This document shows positions 53,189-63,060 of a stretch of DNA of 64,000 bases, in pieces. This DNA is from Domibacillus mangrovi (GTDB taxonomy: Bacteria; Bacillota; Bacilli; Bacillales; Domibacillaceae), in the NCBI RefSeq assembly GCF_001906925.1, contig NZ_MRWQ01000005.1:248001-312000 (forward strand), given 5' to 3'. The notes under the pieces were generated by a model that searched no databases, was not told the DNA's origin, and was given only the letters and a program-made list of their open reading frames with translations. Positions within the stretch are counted from its first letter, which is position 1, and each line of letters opens with the position of its first letter. Made by a program: the position numbers and the translations under genes.

Positions 53189-55012
53189 TTATACTTTCTT
53201 TTTTGCTGCACGCTCGCGTTCACTCTTATCAAGTATTTTTTTACGAAGACGAATGGATTCTGGTGTTAATTCACAATACTCATCATCATTTAAATACTCA
53301 AGTGCTTCTTCAAGCGACATAATACGAGGTTTTTTCATCGTTGCTGTTTGGTCTTTATTTGCTGAACGGACGTTTGTCGCCTGCTTTGTTTTCGCAATGT
53401 TAACCGTCAAGTCATTATCACGTGTATGTTCGCCGACGATCATGCCTGCATAAATCTCCGTTCCTGCTTCAACAAAGATAATTCCACGGTCTTCAACACC
53501 CATGATACCATAAGTTGAAGCTTTTCCTGTTTCCTGGGAAACGAGGACACCTTGGCGACGTCCACCGATCCGGCCTTTTTGCATTGGCTGATAAGAATCA
53601 AATGTGTGGTTAATAATCCCATAACCGCGTGTCATTGTTAAGAATTCAGTTGTGTATCCAATCAAACCGCGTGCCGGCACCATGAAAATTAAGCGCACTT
53701 GACCATTTCCATTGTTCACCATATCTAGCATTTCGCCTTTACGTGTACCGAATGATTCGATAATTGAACCAGTGTATTCTTCTGGCACGTCAATTTGAAC
53801 ACGTTCTACCGGTTCGCATTTCACACCATCAATTTCACGAACAATTACTTGAGGTTTTGATACTTGAAGTTCGAACCCTTCACGGCGCATGTTCTCGATT
53901 AAGATCGACAAATGAAGTTCGCCGCGGCCCGATACGATCCATTCATCAGGTGACGATGTATTTTCAACACGCAGACTGACATCCGTTTCTAATTGCGCAT
54001 GCAAACGTTCTTCAATTTTTCTAGACGTAACAAATTTTCCTTCGCGTCCTGCAAACGGACTGTTGTTCACTATGAAATTCATTTGAAGTGTCGGCTCGTC
54101 AATACGGAGAACTGGAAGTGCTTCCTGGTGCTCTGTCGGTGTTACCGTCTCACCTACGTTAATATCTTCCATTCCTGATACTGCAACCAAGTCGCCTGCT
54201 TTTGCTTTTTCAATTTCAATTCGTTTCAACCCGAGGAAACCGAACATTTTTGTAACACGGAATTGTTTTACCTTCCCATCCAGTTTCATAAGAGCAACAG
54301 ATTGACCTACTTCCATTTCACCACGGAAAATACGGCCAATCCCAATACGGCCTAAATAATCGCTGTAATCAAGAAGAGCTACCTGGAATTGAAGCGGCTC
54401 ATCACTATTATCAATTGGTGCTGGAATGTGTTCAATAATTGCCTCGTAAAGAGCTTCCATGTTTTCATCTTGCTTATCTGGTGTTTTGCTTGCTGTGCCA
54501 TTAATACCGGAAGCATATATAACTGGAAATTCAAGTTGCTCGTCATTCGCATCAAGCTCAATGAACAATTCGATTACTTCATCGACTACTTCCGCTGGGC
54601 GGGCAAAATCACGGTCAATTTTATTGACAACGACGATCGGACGCAAATTTTGCTCCAACGCTTTTTTCAACACGAAACGGGTCTGCGGCATACATCCTTC
54701 ATACGCATCAACAACTAAGAGAACACCATCAACCATTTTCATGATCCGTTCTACTTCACCGCCGAAATCCGCATGTCCTGGTGTATCGAGAATGTTGATT
54801 TTTGTGTCTTTATATTGAATCGCAGTATTTTTCGCCAAAATCGTAATGCCGCGCTCCCGTTCAATGTCATTTGAATCCATCGCACGCTCTTCCACATGTT
54901 CATTTGAACGAAAAATACCGGACTGCTTTAATAGCTGATCGACGAGTGTCGTTTTTCCGTGGTCAACATGGGCAATAATCGCGATGTTACGTAAATCGTT
55001 TCTTGTTTTCAA
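53189..55012 (-). CDS. typA: TypA/BipA, ribosome-binding translational GTPase
   Basis: Elongation-factor-like GTPase that helps 50S subunit assembly and stress or cold growth. GTPase motifs: AHVDHGKTTLVDQLL (G1), RGITI (G2), DTPGHADFGGE (G3) and NKIDRD (G4). The C-terminal BipA-specific part (GYGIINHTFDSYQPMQKG, ALEYLNDDEYCELTPESIRLRK split over two lines in the protein) is present. 607 aa. The start is a TTG (55010-55012) behind AGGAGG. It is co-directional with ylaH. Confidence 0.96.
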   Translation of the reverse strand: MKTRNDLRNIAIIAHVDHGKTTLVDQLLKQSGIFRSNEHVEERAMDSNDIERERGITILAKNTAIQYKDTKINILDTPGHADFGGEVERIMKMVDGVLLVVDAYEGCMPQTRFVLKKALEQNLRPIVVVNKIDRDFARPAEVVDEVIELFIELDANDEQLEFPVIYASGINGTASKTPDKQDENMEALYEAIIEHIPAPIDNSDEPLQFQVALLDYSDYLGRIGIGRIFRGEMEVGQSVALMKLDGKVKQFRVTKMFGFLGLKRIEIEKAKAGDLVAVSGMEDINVGETVTPTEHQEALPVLRIDEPTLQMNFIVNNSPFAGREGKFVTSRKIEERLHAQLETDVSLRVENTSSPDEWIVSGRGELHLSILIENMRREGFELQVSKPQVIVREIDGVKCEPVERVQIDVPEEYTGSIIESFGTRKGEMLDMVNNGNGQVRLIFMVPARGLIGYTTEFLTMTRGYGIINHTFDSYQPMQKGRIGGRRQGVLVSQETGKASTYGIMGVEDRGIIFVEAGTEIYAGMIVGEHTRDNDLTVNIAKTKQATNVRSANKDQTATMKKPRIMSLEEALEYLNDDEYCELTPESIRLRKKILDKSERERAAKKKV

Positions 55013-55176
55013 ACTATTTCCTCCTGCTCTTTTCTAGAAACTTCTTCAACTACAGTTTCCATTAACTGCGTTATTATATCACACACTTTACAAGATGCCT
55101 ATTTGAAAAAAAATGATCGTTGCAAAAAAAGAATGACTTATACTACAATAAAGAAAAGAAAAGGAGGCTTAGCATA

Positions 55177-55362
55177 GTGTCTAACATACAATGGCCGTTT
55201 CTTGGTTTTGCTGTTCTTGCCGCTGCTTGCATGATTGGCACAGGCGTCGCAATCGGTGAACATAGCTGGATTGGTGCCGTTCTTTCGATTTTGATTCTTA
55301 TTGGTGTCATGGGTTTTGGTTTTTCATACAAAGCAAAATTGCGCCGCTTAGGCAAACTATAA
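55177..55362 (+). CDS. ylaF: YlaF, small membrane protein (DUF5325)
   Basis: 61-residue protein with two membrane helices (WPFLGFAVLAAACMIGTGVAI and WIGAVLSILILIGVMGFGF) and a basic tail (YKAKLRRLGKL). Function unknown. The GTG at 55177 has AAGGAGG at good spacing and gives the size of B. subtilis YlaF; the longer frame starting at 55120 lacks a site. It is divergent from typA and convergent with suhB. Confidence 0.82.
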   Translation: MSNIQWPFLGFAVLAAACMIGTGVAIGEHSWIGAVLSILILIGVMGFGFSYKAKLRRLGKL

Positions 55363-55400
55363 AAAAGTCGGAAAGACAAATTACTGTCTTTCCGACTTTT
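55361..55400. terminator. Bidirectional terminator between ylaF and suhB
   Basis: AAAAGTCGGAAAGACA and TGTCTTTCCGACTTTT pair over 15 or more bases, with T runs on both strands. Confidence 0.95.
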
Positions 55401-56187
55401 ATTTTAAATAGCCGGTTACTATTTGTTCATGCAGCCCCGGTGCAGAAGCGAGGAGCGGATTGATTGTCAGCATGTTGACATCGGACCCGTCCAGTTTGCT
55501 CACAACACCACCTGCTTCTTCCACAATTATTTTGCCACCTGCAAAATCCCACGGTGCGTTTCTCATCGTTATATAGGCACTCAACCGTCCTGAAGCTACA
55601 TACGCCAGCTCAAGTGCCGCCGAACCGTATGAGCGGGTTCCACGCACTTCATTGGCCAATGCAATCAATTTGTTTTGATCGAAATGGCGGTTATTAATTA
55701 GCCAAGTTGAACTGATACCGATCATGGCTTTTTTTACAGGCACAGGTTTCAACTTTTCAAGCGGCACATCATTCATCCACGCGCCTTCCCCATGCCTCGC
55801 ATGATACAACTCATCATGCACAATATCGTATATATATCCAAGCATGCCTTTTCCATTTTCATAAATACCAATTGAAATAGCGAAGTTGCGCTGCTGATGG
55901 ACAAAATTCATCGTTCCGTCAATCGGATCGATAATCCAAATGATACCATTAAGTGACTGAACATGATCCCCTTGACCTTCCTCACCTAAAATAGCATGAG
56001 CAGGATAGTTCGTACGAATATTTTCAATAAAAAATCGTTCTGTTTCTTTATCCATATTTGTGACTAAATCATTTGGATTCGACTTCGACTGAATACTCAG
56101 TGAATGATGGAAGGATTCTCTAATTAACGCTCCTGCTTCTTGAATCCAGCGCTTTACCTCTCCATCTATTTCTGCCCAATTTGTCAT
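55399..56187 (-). CDS. suhB: Inositol-1-monophosphatase family protein
   Basis: Mg-dependent phosphatase fold. Metal motifs ILGEEGQGD, WIIDPIDGTMNFVHQ and NAPWDFAGGKIIVEEAGG are intact, so it is likely active. In B. subtilis the homologue is yktC; substrates may include inositol phosphate or NADP-type sugar phosphates. 262 aa. GGGGGG precedes the ATG. It is divergent from yktB. Confidence 0.92.
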   Translation of the reverse strand: MTNWAEIDGEVKRWIQEAGALIRESFHHSLSIQSKSNPNDLVTNMDKETERFFIENIRTNYPAHAILGEEGQGDHVQSLNGIIWIIDPIDGTMNFVHQQRNFAISIGIYENGKGMLGYIYDIVHDELYHARHGEGAWMNDVPLEKLKPVPVKKAMIGISSTWLINNRHFDQNKLIALANEVRGTRSYGSAALELAYVASGRLSAYITMRNAPWDFAGGKIIVEEAGGVVSKLDGSDVNMLTINPLLASAPGLHEQIVTGYLK

Positions 56188-56274
56188 ATTTTATCCCCCC
56201 TGGCTCCACTCTGAATTCCAATTCAGTTTATTTTCACATTAAACTAATTTATAAAGGTTATCAAGTTTTTCCAT

Positions 56275-56303
56275 TCAAAAGCACTGTGGTACTATGTATA
56301 ATT
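56275..56303 (+). promoter_or_regulatory. Sigma-A promoter of yktB
   Basis: TTCAAA (56275-56280), a 17-nt spacer and a perfect TATAAT (56298-56303), 25 nt before the yktB start. Confidence 0.6.
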
Positions 56304-56328
56304 ATAGAAAAGTTGAAAGGAGTTTCAC

Positions 56329-56946
56329 ATGACAACACCGTTTTTCACAAAGGAAGATTTTCAAGTGTTTAAGATTGAAGGACTTCAAGAGAGAATGACT
56401 GCTATTCAAGAACAAATTCAACCGAAATTCAAAAAAGTCGGTGATGAACTCACAGATGATCTTTCAGCACTGCTTGGTCAGGAAATGTTTTTACATATTG
56501 CCAGGCATGCGCGTCGTAAAGTGAATCCGCCTAACGATACGTGGCTAGCGATCGCAGGCAACAAACGTGGGTACAAACAACACCCGCATTTTCAAATTGG
56601 CTTATTTGACGATCATGTTTTTATTTGGTTAGCGTTTATTTATGAACTTCCTCAAAAAACAGCCATCGCGAAAACATTTTTGAACAACATGGACATGATC
56701 AAAAAAACCATTCCATATAATTATGTCATTTCGTTAGATCATTTAAAAAAGGACGCTGTTTCATTGGCAGAAATCAATTTAACGGAAGCCCTTGAACGTT
56801 TTCACGACGTAAAGAAAGCTGAATTATTAATCGGCCGGCACATTGCATCAAAGGACCCCGTTTTAAAAGACGATACAGCATTTTACAAACTGGCGAAAGA
56901 AACGTTTGAAACGCTTATTCCATTGTATAAACTGTCGTATAAATAA
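56329..56946 (+). CDS. yktB: YktB, DUF1054 family protein
   Basis: 205-residue cytoplasmic protein conserved in Bacilli, function unknown. Family segments: FTKEDFQVFKIEGLQERM, HIARHARRKVNPPNDTWLAI, RGYKQHPHFQIGLFDDHVFI. GAAAGGAG precedes the ATG. It ends in a strong terminator shared with yktA. Confidence 0.88.
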   Translation: MTTPFFTKEDFQVFKIEGLQERMTAIQEQIQPKFKKVGDELTDDLSALLGQEMFLHIARHARRKVNPPNDTWLAIAGNKRGYKQHPHFQIGLFDDHVFIWLAFIYELPQKTAIAKTFLNNMDMIKKTIPYNYVISLDHLKKDAVSLAEINLTEALERFHDVKKAELLIGRHIASKDPVLKDDTAFYKLAKETFETLIPLYKLSYK

Positions 56947-56950
56947 AAGC

Positions 56951-56985
56951 AAGCCCGCATCGCTCGTGGGCGATGCGGGCTTCTT
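56951..56985. terminator. Bidirectional terminator between yktB and yktA
   Basis: AAGCCCGCATCGC and GCGATGCGGGCTT form a perfect 13-bp GC-rich stem with pyrimidine-rich tails both ways. Confidence 0.9.
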
Positions 56986-57254
56986 TACATACGAACATGC
57001 GCATTTTCATGTGCCTGCCTCATCTTTTGAACAGCACGATAGGCGGAATACTTGCTCACCTCTTCAAATTCATCGCAAATTCGCTTTTCATCTGCTTTGC
57101 CTGGAACAATAGCTTTAAACCGACGATAGCGGCCCATAAACTCTTCCCGATCCATTCCTCTCTCATATACATTCTCCACCGCTTCAAAAAAAGAAACGAC
57201 GTCAATGACTTCTTCTGTTGACCAATCCGTCCTAAATGGATACGAATATTCCAA
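56985..57254 (-). CDS. yktA: YktA, UPF0223 family protein
   Basis: 89-residue helical protein, function unknown. Family sequence: EYSYPFRTDWSTEEVIDVV, FMGRYRRFKAIVPGKADEK, YSAYRAVQKMR. The start is the TTG at 57252-57254 with GAGGTG 6 nt upstream; homologues start at this point. It is divergent from speA. Confidence 0.87.
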   Translation of the reverse strand: MEYSYPFRTDWSTEEVIDVVSFFEAVENVYERGMDREEFMGRYRRFKAIVPGKADEKRICDEFEEVSKYSAYRAVQKMRQAHENAHVRM

Positions 57255-57405
57255 TGCTCTCACCTCACTTTATTTTATTCGTTTCTCCTTCCGTATATCC
57301 TTTGTTTTTCTGTATGAAAAGCATGCAGTTTTTTCTTTGCAACGACCTTCCAAAGTGCTATAATGCTTTATGTTTTGAATTATTTAGAAAGAGGTGGATA
57401 ATGCG

Positions 57406-58875
57406 TTGTCACAACATAATACACCATTATTTGACGGGCTTCTCCAGCATGCAAAGAAGAACCCGGTTCAGTTTCATATACCAGGCCATAAAAAAGGAAA
57501 AGGGATGGATCCTGTCTTCAGAGAGTTCATTGGTGAAAATGCCTTATCAATCGATTTAATTAACATTGCACCGCTTGATGATCTGCATCAGCCGCATGGA
57601 ATTATTAAAGAAGCACAGCATCTTGCTGCAGAAGCATTTGGCGCTGATCACACATTTTTCTCCGTACAAGGAACGAGCGGAGCAATTATGACGATGATCA
57701 TGTCTGTATGCGGTCCCGGAGAAAAAATTATCGTCCCGCGCAATGTTCATAAATCGATTATGACGGCGATTGTTTTTTCAGGCGCTGTACCGATTTTTAT
57801 CCATCCGGAAATTGATAAAGACCTCGGGATTTCACATGGAATGACAACAGAATCAGTCAATCGCGCATTAACAGAGCACCCTGATGCAAAAGGTGTACTC
57901 GTTATTAACCCAACTTATTTCGGCATTGCCGGGGATTTGAAGCAGATTGTCGAGATAGCACATTCCTATTCCATACCCGTGCTTGTTGACGAAGCACACG
58001 GCGTCCATATTCACTTTCACGACGACCTGCCTATGTCAGCCATGCAGGCAGGGGCCGACATAGCTGCGACAAGCGTTCATAAGCTAGGTGGATCAATGAC
58101 CCAGAGTTCTATTTTAAACGTTCGTGAAGGACTCGTATCCGTCAATCGTGTGCAGTCTATTCTTAGCATGTTAACGACGACATCGACGTCATACATTCTT
58201 CTCGCATCACTCGATACTGCACGAAAACATTTAGCCATAAATGGAACGACGATTATCGGAGAAGCCATTAAACTTGCTGAAAAAACACGTGAAAAAATTA
58301 ACAAAATCGATCATTTTTATTGTGTAGGTTCTGAAATACTCGGTTCAAAAGCGACATATGACTACGATCCAACTAAACTGATTATTTCAGTGAAAAACCT
58401 TGGCATTAGTGGACATGATGCTGAAAAATGGCTTCGTGAACATTACAACATTGAAGTAGAATTAAGCGATTTATATAATATTTTGTGCCTAATAACTCCT
58501 GGGGATACAGAAGCAGAATGTTCGCTGCTCGTCAAAGCATTAACGGAAATGGCTGATACATTCAGCGACACTGTCCAATCTCGATATGCACACGTTATGC
58601 TGCCAGATATTCCTCTTCTTGCTTTGTCGCCTCGTGAAGCTTTTTATGCCGAGACAGAAACAGTCCCACTTGAAGAGTCAGCCGGTCGGATTATAGCAGA
58701 ATTTATGATGGTCTATCCGCCAGGTATCCCTATTTTTATTCCTGGCGAAATTATTACTGAAGAAAATTTGCGCTATGTGCACGAAAACGTGGCTGCAGGT
58801 CTTCCTGTACAAGGTCCTGAAGATGAAGAATTAAAAACATTACGTGTTATTAGAGAACGCAAACCTATTTATTAA
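57406..58875 (+). CDS. speA: Biosynthetic arginine decarboxylase (fold type I)
   Basis: PLP-dependent Orn/Lys/Arg decarboxylase family; makes agmatine for spermidine synthesis. FHIPGHKKGKGMDP at the N-terminus, PLP site motifs TFFSVQGTSGAIMT and LVDEAHGVH (Asp195), and the Schiff-base lysine Lys226 in ATSVHKLGGS. 489 aa. The TTG at 57406 is the start by homology and by GAGGTG 9 nt upstream; the GTG inside that ribosome site is rejected. It is convergent with the SR1 gene. Confidence 0.94.
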   Translation: MSQHNTPLFDGLLQHAKKNPVQFHIPGHKKGKGMDPVFREFIGENALSIDLINIAPLDDLHQPHGIIKEAQHLAAEAFGADHTFFSVQGTSGAIMTMIMSVCGPGEKIIVPRNVHKSIMTAIVFSGAVPIFIHPEIDKDLGISHGMTTESVNRALTEHPDAKGVLVINPTYFGIAGDLKQIVEIAHSYSIPVLVDEAHGVHIHFHDDLPMSAMQAGADIAATSVHKLGGSMTQSSILNVREGLVSVNRVQSILSMLTTTSTSYILLASLDTARKHLAINGTTIIGEAIKLAEKTREKINKIDHFYCVGSEILGSKATYDYDPTKLIISVKNLGISGHDAEKWLREHYNIEVELSDLYNILCLITPGDTEAECSLLVKALTEMADTFSDTVQSRYAHVMLPDIPLLALSPREAFYAETETVPLEESAGRIIAEFMMVYPPGIPIFIPGEIITEENLRYVHENVAAGLPVQGPEDEELKTLRVIRERKPIY

Positions 58876-58876
58876 C

Positions 58877-58916
58877 AAAAAAAGAGCTGGCCTGTTAATC
58901 GGGCCAGCTCTTTTTG
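58877..58916. terminator. Bidirectional terminator shared by speA and SR1
   Basis: AAAAAGAGCTGGCC and GGCCAGCTCTTTTT pair perfectly over 14 bp, with T runs on both strands. Confidence 0.95.
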
Positions 58917-58922
58917 TATATA

Positions 58923-59051
58923 TTAATTATCGTTTTCTATGTCTGTTTCTTTTTCACAATCGCACCCACAGTGAGAGTAAAGAACTGTCACCCTATTTTC
59001 TTCAAAATACTCAATTGTTTTCAGGCAGTTTGTACAGATGATTGTTCCCAT
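58923..59051 (-). CDS. sr1P: SR1P, GapA-binding peptide encoded by SR1
   Basis: 42-residue peptide, MGTIICTNCLKTIEYFEEN then RVTVLYSHCGCDCEKETD. It keeps the MGTIxC..C start, the Glu/Phe centre and the Cys-rich second half of B. subtilis SR1P, which binds the glycolytic dehydrogenase GapA and stabilises gapA mRNA. The paired cysteines (CTNC, CGCDC) suggest metal binding. GGGAGG lies at good spacing before the ATG at 59049-59051. Confidence 0.85.
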   Translation of the reverse strand: MGTIICTNCLKTIEYFEENRVTVLYSHCGCDCEKETDIENDN

Positions 59052-59082
59052 TTTCTATTACCTCCCATTGTTTTATTTATTT

Positions 59083-59096
59083 TGAAAACGCTTTAT
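59083..59096. promoter_or_regulatory. CcpA cre-like site in the SR1 leader
   Basis: TGAAAACGCTTTAT differs from the cre consensus TGNAANCGNWNNCW at one fixed position. It lies just downstream of the expected SR1 start, where CcpA would block elongation. SR1 is known to be under catabolite control in B. subtilis. Confidence 0.5.
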
Positions 59097-59109
59097 GCTT
59101 CTTAAATAC

Positions 59110-59138
59110 ATAATAATATAACACATTTGAGATTGCAA
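59110..59138 (-). promoter_or_regulatory. Sigma-A promoter of SR1
   Basis: TTGCAA (59133-59138), a 17-nt spacer and TATTAT (59110-59115) on the minus strand. It is framed by two CcpN operators. Confidence 0.65.
59115..59125 (-). promoter_or_regulatory. CcpN operator, proximal (between -35 and -10 of SR1)
   Basis: TGTGTTATATT matches the CcpN consensus TRTGHYATAYW at all eleven positions and abuts the -10 element. Confidence 0.8.
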
Positions 59139-59146
59139 GCACAAAT

Positions 59147-59157
59147 TGTATAACATA
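59147..59157 (-). promoter_or_regulatory. CcpN operator, distal (upstream of -35 of SR1)
   Basis: TATGTTATACA matches TRTGHYATAYW at all eleven positions, 32 bp (about three helical turns) upstream of the proximal site. Confidence 0.8.
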
Positions 59158-59171
59158 ATTAATAATGGGAC

Positions 59172-59212
59172 AAAAATCCCCCTATTTACTGTGTATGGTA
59201 AATAGGGGGATG
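59172..59212 (-). terminator. Terminator of the pdh operon
   Basis: TCCCCCTATTTAC and GTAAATAGGGGGA pair perfectly over 13 bp, followed by TTTTTG on the minus strand, after pdhD. Confidence 0.95.
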
Positions 59213-59228
59213 CAGGCTCGTTATTCTA

Positions 59229-60638
59229 TTATTTTACGATATGAATAGGTGTTCCAAGCGCAACTTCTGCCGCTTCCGCCGTCATTTCAGCGAGTGTTGG
59301 ATGTGCATGTATAGTCATCGCAATATCTTCAAGTGTCATACCTGCTTCAATGGCAAGACCAAGCTCAGATACCATGTCTGATGCACCTGTACCAGCAATT
59401 TGAGCACCGATTACAAGGCCATCTTCTTTGCGTGATACAATTTTAACAAAACCATCTGTACTGTTAAGCGCAAGCGCACGTCCATTTGCTGCAAATGGAA
59501 ACTTAGCCGCGGTTACATCAATGTTTTCTTCTTTCGCTTGGGTTTCTGTATAGCCGACTGTTGCCAACTCAGGTTCTGTAAAGCAGACAGCTGGAATCCC
59601 AATGTAATCGATTTCTGATTTTTCACCACTGATTGCTTCCGCTGCAATTTTACCTTCGTAAGATGCTTTGTGGGCAAGTGGGGGTCCCGCAATAATATCA
59701 CCGATTGCGAAAATATTTTCAACGCTTGTACGGCACTGTTTATCTACCTCAATTACACCACGGTCTGTCATTTTAATACCGGCACCTTCAAGACCTAGCT
59801 CATCCGTGTTCGGACGGCGCCCTACTGTGACAAGCACATAATCAGCTTCAATAGTTTCTTCTTTACCGCCTGCTTCATATGTTACTTTTACGCCATTTTC
59901 TGTTTCTTCCGATGATTTCGCCATCGCTTTCGTTACAATTGTCACACCTTTTTTCTTCATACTACGTTTGACAAGAGCGGACATCTGCTTTTCAAAACCA
60001 CCTAAAATTTCCGGAGTACCTTCAAGTATCGTTACTTCAGAACCGAAATTGGCAAATGCTGTCGACAATTCTGACCCGATATAGCCGCCGCCAATAACGA
60101 TCAATTTTTTCGGAATTTCTTGAAGTGCAAGAGCACCTGTTGAGTCAAGAACACGTTTTGAAAATTTGAAATTCGGAATTTCAATTGGTCTTGATCCTGT
60201 TGCAATGATCGCGTTTTTAAATGTGTACGTTTGAGCAGAATCTTCCGTCATCACGCGAAGTGTATTTGAATCATTAAAGTAAGCTTCACCGCGTACAATT
60301 TCTACTTTGTTCCCTTTCAGCAAGCCTTCAACACCGCCTGTTAATTTCTTAACAACGCTGCCTTTCCACTTTTGGACTTTTTCAAAATTCACTGTCACAT
60401 TTTCAGCGATAATACCGATATCATCTGAATGTTTTGCCTGTTCAAAACGATGACCTGCAGTTAAAAGAGCTTTTGATGGGATACAGCCTACGTTTAAACA
60501 AACCCCTCCAAGGTTTTCCTTTTCAACGATGGTCACTTTTTGACCAAGCTGTGCTGCACGAATTGCAGCTACATATCCACCAGGACCTGAACCAATAACT
60601 ATCGTGTCTGTTTCAATTGGGAAATCTCCTACTACCAT
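59229..60638 (-). CDS. pdhD: Dihydrolipoamide dehydrogenase (E3 of pyruvate dehydrogenase)
   Basis: FAD enzyme that reoxidises dihydrolipoyl groups using NAD. The FAD loop is [19 protein letters not shown], the redox disulfide is Cys47/Cys52 in [15 protein letters not shown], the NAD loop is [20 protein letters not shown], and the C-terminal catalytic His-Glu is in [11 protein letters not shown]. 469 aa. GGAGG lies upstream of the ATG, three bases after pdhC. It may also serve the 2-oxoglutarate complex. Confidence 0.97.
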   Translation of the reverse strand: MVVGDFPIETDTIVIGSGPGGYVAAIRAAQLGQKVTIVEKENLGGVCLNVGCIPSKALLTAGHRFEQAKHSDDIGIIAENVTVNFEKVQKWKGSVVKKLTGGVEGLLKGNKVEIVRGEAYFNDSNTLRVMTEDSAQTYTFKNAIIATGSRPIEIPNFKFSKRVLDSTGALALQEIPKKLIVIGGGYIGSELSTAFANFGSEVTILEGTPEILGGFEKQMSALVKRSMKKKGVTIVTKAMAKSSEETENGVKVTYEAGGKEETIEADYVLVTVGRRPNTDELGLEGAGIKMTDRGVIEVDKQCRTSVENIFAIGDIIAGPPLAHKASYEGKIAAEAISGEKSEIDYIGIPAVCFTEPELATVGYTETQAKEENIDVTAAKFPFAANGRALALNSTDGFVKIVSRKEDGLVIGAQIAGTGASDMVSELGLAIEAGMTLEDIAMTIHAHPTLAEMTAEAAEVALGTPIHIVK

Positions 60639-60641
60639 TTA

Positions 60642-62006
60642 TTACGCCTCCATTAGTAAAAGTTCTGGGTCGTTTAACAACCGCTTAATATGATTCAATG
60701 CATGTTGTGCTGTCGCTCCATCAATCATCCGATGATCAAAGCTCAATGACAATGCTAACACAGGTGCTGCTATAATTTCACTATTTTTCACAATTGCTTT
60801 CTCAGCAATTCGTCCAATTCCTAATATTGCTACTTCCGGATGGTTAATAACCGGTGTAAACCACTGGCCTCCAGCTGACCCGATATTGGTAATTGTGCAA
60901 GATGCACCTTTCATTTCTGCTGGTGCAAGTTTACCGTCACGTGCTTTTACAGCTAGTTCATTAATTTCATTCGAAATCGTGAACATTGACTTACGGTCTG
61001 CGTTTTTCACGACTGGTACCATCAATCCTTTATCTGTGTCTGCTGCAATCCCGATGTTGTAGTAATGCTTATGAACGATTTCGCTTGTCGCATCATCAAT
61101 GGATGTGTTCAAAGCAGGATATTCACGAAGCGCGCTTGTCAAAGCTTTCACAACGTATGGAAGGAATGTTAATTTCACTCCTTTTTCCGCCGCCACTTCT
61201 TTGAACTTTTTACGGTGAGCCCACAATTCTGTCACTTCAATTTCATCCATTAATGTAACGTGTGGTGCAGTCTGTTTGGAGTTAACCATCGCTTTGGCGA
61301 TTGCTTTGCGGATGCCGCTCATTTTTTCGCGCGTTTCAGGGAATTCGCCTTCAGGAATGGCCGTCGCCGCAGCTGGTTTTGATTCATTTGCTGCCGCTTC
61401 TTTCGTTTCTTCCTGTTTCTGTGCTGGTTGTTCAGCTGCTTCTGGACCTTTTTGAAGGAATTGATCGATATCTTCTTTTACAATACGGCCATTTTTACCG
61501 CTACCTGATACAAGTGCAATATTGATCTCTTTTTCACGCGCATATTTACGTACAGATGGCATAGCAATAATCCGGCGATCCGGATTCACTTCTGACGTGT
61601 CGACGTGTGGATGGCTGTCTGCATCTGTCGTTTCAGCCAATGCTTGTTTTGTTTCTTCAGCAGGTACTTTATCTACATTTTGACCTGCTTCAGCTGTTGA
61701 TTGAACTTGTTCTTCTGTTTCAGCAACCCCTTCTTCATCGCTGCCTTTAAACTTCAAGTCTTCATAACCCGGTGCGTCAAGTTTAATCAATGTATCGCCA
61801 ACGATTGCCGTTGCGCCTTCATCAACAAGTATATCTTCTACTGTTCCAGCGACAGGTGACGGAATTTCAACCACCGCTTTATCATTTTGAACTTCGCAAA
61901 GTACGTCATCTTCCTGTACTTTATCGCCTGGCTTTACGAACCATTTGACGATTTCGCCTTCATGAATTCCTTCACCGATATCCGGTAGTTTAAATTCAAA
62001 TGCCAA
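60642..62006 (-). CDS. pdhC: Dihydrolipoamide acetyltransferase (E2 of pyruvate dehydrogenase)
   Basis: Core of the complex. One lipoyl domain (about 1-80) with the lipoyl lysine Lys43 in [13 protein letters not shown], an acidic linker, the E1/E3-binding domain ([20 protein letters not shown]), an Ala/Glu-rich linker, and the catalytic domain ending in [18 protein letters not shown] (His-Arg-x3-Asp-Gly motif). The start is a TTG (62004-62006), 9 nt after AGGAGG; the ATG three codons upstream abuts it. 454 aa. Confidence 0.96.
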   Translation of the reverse strand: MAFEFKLPDIGEGIHEGEIVKWFVKPGDKVQEDDVLCEVQNDKAVVEIPSPVAGTVEDILVDEGATAIVGDTLIKLDAPGYEDLKFKGSDEEGVAETEEQVQSTAEAGQNVDKVPAEETKQALAETTDADSHPHVDTSEVNPDRRIIAMPSVRKYAREKEINIALVSGSGKNGRIVKEDIDQFLQKGPEAAEQPAQKQEETKEAAANESKPAAATAIPEGEFPETREKMSGIRKAIAKAMVNSKQTAPHVTLMDEIEVTELWAHRKKFKEVAAEKGVKLTFLPYVVKALTSALREYPALNTSIDDATSEIVHKHYYNIGIAADTDKGLMVPVVKNADRKSMFTISNEINELAVKARDGKLAPAEMKGASCTITNIGSAGGQWFTPVINHPEVAILGIGRIAEKAIVKNSEIIAAPVLALSLSFDHRMIDGATAQHALNHIKRLLNDPELLLMEA

Positions 62007-62079
62007 TGTATTCATCCTCCTATATTGTCATTTTAGAATAGGAGGCACGTGGCCCCCGTTTCTAATTGTGATCTATTCA

Positions 62080-63057
62080 TTAAAATTCAAGTACTTTTTT
62101 TGCTGTTTCAATGATATCTTTATAGTTGGGCAGCCATACAGTCTCCGCTTGTGAAAATGGGAAGACTGTATCTGGTGCAGCAACCCGAAGAACAGGCGCT
62201 TCAAGACTCAAGATCGCACGCTCATTAATTTCAGCGACAACATTTGCTGCAATACCTGCCTGCTTCTGTGCTTCTTGAACGACAATTGCACGACCTGTTT
62301 TTTCAACAGACGCAATAATTGTTTCGATATCTAGCGGTTGAATCGTACGAAGATCAATGACTTCAACAGAATGACCTTCTTTTTCAAGTGCTTCAGCTGC
62401 CTTCAATGATTCATGAACCATTGCACCATATGTAATGATCGACAAATCAGAACCTTCGCGTTTCACAGCCGCTTTGCCAAGAGGAATTATGTATTCTTCT
62501 TCTGGCACGTCTTCACGGAACGAACGGTACAATTTCATGTGTTCAAGAAAAATAACCGGGTCATTGTCGCGGATTGCAGAAATTAAAAGTCCTTTTGCAT
62601 CGTACGGGGAGGAAGGAATAACGACTTTTAATCCTGGTTGCTGTGCCATTAAACCTTCTAAGCTATCCGCATGAAGTTCAGGTGTATGAACGCCGCCACC
62701 AAAAGGTGATCGGATTGTTACAGGAGCCGAATAAACACCGCCAGAGCGGTAGCGCATACGCGCAAGCTGCCCACTTACTGAATCCATTACTTCAAATACG
62801 AAACCGAAAAATTGAATTTCTGGTACAGGACGAAATCCTTCAAGAGCAAGACCGACAGCTAGACCACCGATTCCTGATTCCGCAAGCGGTGTATCAAATA
62901 CGCGTTCTTCTCCAAATTCTTTTTGAAGACCTTCTGTCGCGCGAAATACCCCTCCGTTAACGCCTACATCTTCACCGAAGACAAGTACATTTTCGTCGTT
63001 TTTTAATTCTGTGCGCAAGGCATCAGTAATCGCTTGAATCATTGTCATTTGTGCCAT
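62080..63057 (-). CDS. pdhB: Pyruvate dehydrogenase E1 component, beta subunit
   Basis: Partner of PdhA in the thiamine-diphosphate E1 heterotetramer. 325 aa. Family segments: [20 protein letters not shown] (conserved Glu near 28), [40 protein letters not shown], and [20 protein letters not shown]. It starts three bases after the pdhA stop ([14 protein letters not shown]). AAAGGAG lies inside the end of pdhA. Confidence 0.97.
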   Translation of the reverse strand: MAQMTMIQAITDALRTELKNDENVLVFGEDVGVNGGVFRATEGLQKEFGEERVFDTPLAESGIGGLAVGLALEGFRPVPEIQFFGFVFEVMDSVSGQLARMRYRSGGVYSAPVTIRSPFGGGVHTPELHADSLEGLMAQQPGLKVVIPSSPYDAKGLLISAIRDNDPVIFLEHMKLYRSFREDVPEEEYIIPLGKAAVKREGSDLSIITYGAMVHESLKAAEALEKEGHSVEVIDLRTIQPLDIETIIASVEKTGRAIVVQEAQKQAGIAANVVAEINERAILSLEAPVLRVAAPDTVFPFSQAETVWLPNYKDIIETAKKVLEF

Positions 63058-63060
63058 GGC

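Larger units (their letters stand above)
58877..59103 (-). ncRNA. sr1: SR1, dual-function regulatory RNA
   Basis: Small RNA gene between speA and pdhD, the same place as SR1 in B. subtilis, with a strong terminator and a promoter carrying two CcpN operators. About 225 nt from the expected start near 59103, compared with about 205 nt in B. subtilis. In B. subtilis SR1 pairs with ahrC mRNA and also encodes a peptide, which is present here. The exact 5' end is inferred from the promoter. Confidence 0.8.
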
